Source: Schleiferiaceae bacterium (GTDB lineage: Bacteria > Bacteroidota > Bacteroidia > Flavobacteriales > Schleiferiaceae). Taken from it: a stretch of DNA of 64,000 nt. The stretch covers positions 62,001 through 126,000 of the forward strand of contig JAOMWM010000002.1 in assembly GCA_028357285.1 (NCBI GenBank), in the 5' to 3' direction. Positions 62,476 through 64,000 of the stretch are shown here, in pieces (the first letter of the stretch is position 1; each line of letters begins with the position of its first letter). A model generated the notes under the pieces. It was not told the origin of the DNA. It saw only the letters and a program-made list of their open reading frames with translations, and ran no database searches. The position numbers and the translations under genes were made by a program.

Positions 62476-64000
62476 ATGAACCTAAAGCGTATCCTGTTCG
62501 TTGCCACCGCACTTTTATTTTCTCTTGTTGGTCAAGCCTCACACCAACGCGGAGGCTCCATTCGTTACACCAACGTGACCACTGCCAATACTCCCAGCGG
62601 TTTTAATGAGTATTACATAGAAATTGAGCTGCTGAGAGACCCCAGTGGGATCACCATGCCGGCCAACTTATCTGTCACTTTTACCCGTAGACCCATTGGG
62701 AATTACTCGGCAACTAATTATACTTTCCCACAAATAGGGAGCTACACCACCTTGTCGCAAGCATGTGGGGCCACAGGAACCGTTGAATCCTACATTTATG
62801 GAGATACCGTTTCCTTAGTGGAATATGGGGCCTATGATATACGCTATGCCAATTGTTGTAGAAACGCCAACATCAATAACATTGCGAATGCAAGTGGTCA
62901 AGGAAATGTAGTATTGGCCACACTCGTTTCAGGCAAGCCGGCGCGTAATTACAACAACTCACCTACTTTCTCTTCGTCTGTAAAGTCCTTTCCTGTGGGT
63001 CAAGCCACCTTCGATATTTGTGGTCCCGATCCCGACGGAGATAGCCTGTATATTGAACTTATTACTCCACATAACAACACCACAAATTCTGCCTACATAT
63101 ATCCGGTAACCTATGCTACAGGGTATTCGCTTTCCGAGCCTTTTGGGGATAGCGCTTCTTTCTTTATTGATACATTGAACAGGACCATTACGGTGCAATC
63201 TTCTATTCAGCAGATATGTGTCATTGCCTTCAAAGTATCGGAATATGTAAAAGATACCTCGGGCGTATGGCGCTACTATGGCAGCATTGAGCGCGATGAA
63301 CAATATTACATCACGGCACCGATCAGTGGCACTGCGGGAGACACCTTGGAGATTGTCAATGCAGGCACGCCCACAGGTAATCCATCAGATTCTGTATTGG
63401 TTGATCTAAACTTCAACGCCTATCCGGTGATGTTTGATGTGGATTCGGTTCAGATGGTGTTGAGTCACGCGACGAAATCTGCCTACGTACAAAGCGTGGA
63501 GAGAACGACCAGTAATGACCAATTGTTATTGCGCACCGATGTGCCGTTGGCACCAGGGAATTGGACCCTACATATTGGAGAAAGCGCGGACAGTATTGTC
63601 CTTTACAGCAAATGTGGCAATACGCTTGACGATAGCCTTACCTTCTATGTGGATATACCTATCGATACCAACTATATCGTAGGCCAAGATAGTGCTTACA
63701 CAGGGGTAAGTGAATTTTACCACCTGTACGACACTTCCTATGTGGACAGTGTGAATTATTCAGTAACCAATGGCTTTTGGTGGAACCCAACCTCGGCGCC
63801 TTATGATACGGTTGAAATTACTTGGACTGTACCTCCAGCAAAACTTGAGGCCTCTGTCTTCATTGGGGACACCATCATCGTACTCACTAAAGAAATCACC
63901 GTCAATGGCATTGGACTTGGAGAAAATGATTTGAACGGAATTACCTTGGCGCCACAACCTTCCAATAGCCATGTTGTATTACTAGGTCTTGTGGAACCTA
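62476..64000 (+). CDS. Secreted surface protein, 5' part (runs off the right edge)
   Basis: This gene is missing from the ORF track because it has no stop within the window. My translation from ATG 62476 stays open for 508 codons. It starts with the signal peptide MNLKRILFVATALLFSLVGQ, followed by ASHQRGGSIRYTNV, an N-terminal pattern (SHxxGGxIxY) common in large T9SS proteins of Bacteroidota. FDICGPDPDGDSLYIELITP is a second typical block. The last visible residues, ITLAPQPSNSHVVLLG, look like the beginning of a T9SS sorting domain, so the gene probably ends just outside. Function unknown. Confidence 0.85.
   Translation, partial: MNLKRILFVATALLFSLVGQASHQRGGSIRYTNVTTANTPSGFNEYYIEIELLRDPSGITMPANLSVTFTRRPIGNYSATNYTFPQIGSYTTLSQACGATGTVESYIYGDTVSLVEYGAYDIRYANCCRNANINNIANASGQGNVVLATLVSGKPARNYNNSPTFSSSVKSFPVGQATFDICGPDPDGDSLYIELITPHNNTTNSAYIYPVTYATGYSLSEPFGDSASFFIDTLNRTITVQSSIQQICVIAFKVSEYVKDTSGVWRYYGSIERDEQYYITAPISGTAGDTLEIVNAGTPTGNPSDSVLVDLNFNAYPVMFDVDSVQMVLSHATKSAYVQSVERTTSNDQLLLRTDVPLAPGNWTLHIGESADSIVLYSKCGNTLDDSLTFYVDIPIDTNYIVGQDSAYTGVSEFYHLYDTSYVDSVNYSVTNGFWWNPTSAPYDTVEITWTVPPAKLEASVFIGDTIIVLTKEITVNGIGLGENDLNGITLAPQPSNSHVVLLGLVEP

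Noticed and set aside
1-64000. Base-composition shift between the phototrophy/PUL part and 28-46 kb
   Set aside because: The left part looks more AT-rich by eye, but this was not computed and no mobile-element boundary or tRNA marks a transfer. A sliding-window GC and codon-usage analysis would decide.

Overview
The window is chromosomal DNA of a heterotrophic, probably marine member of the Bacteroidota, most likely Flavobacteriales (a Cryomorphaceae/Schleiferiaceae-like lineage is my guess; family rank cannot be fixed from this sequence). The evidence is a Met-type green proteorhodopsin with its retinal-synthesis gene, a SusC/SusD polysaccharide utilisation locus (PUL), several proteins with type IX secretion (T9SS) C-terminal sorting domains, gldH, ricT, porZ, a DUF4837 lipoprotein and few Shine-Dalgarno sequences. 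Genes are dense, no intergenic gap exceeds about 210 bases, and I see no rRNA, tRNA, IS element, prophage or CRISPR.

Layout. 0-4 kb: 3' end of scoB, a TetR regulator with a perfect palindromic operator, and polA. 4-8.3 kb: a membrane metallophosphoesterase, then the phototrophy locus: a single ORF fusing lycopene cyclase (CrtY) to beta-carotene dioxygenase (Blh), divergent from a DTE-motif proton-pumping proteorhodopsin that also carries the helix-E glycine found in carotenoid-antenna rhodopsins. 8.4-10.3 kb: an M61 peptidase. 10.3-23.8 kb: a beta-glucan (laminarin-like) PUL, all on the minus strand: SusC, SusD, a PKD surface glycan-binding lipoprotein, a GH16 lipoprotein, a two-domain T9SS protein, then a membrane-tethered beta-propeller/LuxR-type regulator and a GH5-CBM6 T9SS enzyme. 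The same direct-repeat DNA motif, with one-helical-turn spacing, lies upstream of both susC and the GH5 gene and is a good candidate binding site for that regulator.

23.9-39.4 kb: mostly housekeeping and catabolic genes (S4 RNA-binding protein, exported TIM-barrel isomerase-like lipoprotein, kbl, rseP, paaD, 2-oxoacid dehydrogenase E1 alpha-beta fusion, tatA, gatA, mltD, DUF4837, paaG-like, paaH-like, FAD/Fe-S oxidoreductase). 39.4-46.7 kb: envelope genes (gldH-ricT, porZ, class A penicillin-binding protein, an orphan membrane protein). 46.7-51.9 kb: TonB-dependent receptor-like barrel, YwaF-like protein, prohibitin, recO. 52-57.8 kb: a 1946-residue T9SS surface protein built from a four-times repeated scaffold with a different domain inserted in each repeat. 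58-62.4 kb: a minus-strand operon (Gfo/Idh/MocA oxidoreductase, TIM-barrel isomerase, esterase, DUF1080 lipoprotein) of the type linked to 3-keto-glycoside metabolism. The right edge cuts a further surface protein that the ORF track omits.

Taken together the genes describe a light-assisted, polysaccharide-degrading surface specialist: retinal supply and proton pump, glucan capture and hydrolysis at the outer membrane, T9SS export and attachment functions, and intracellular CoA-thioester and sugar catabolism.
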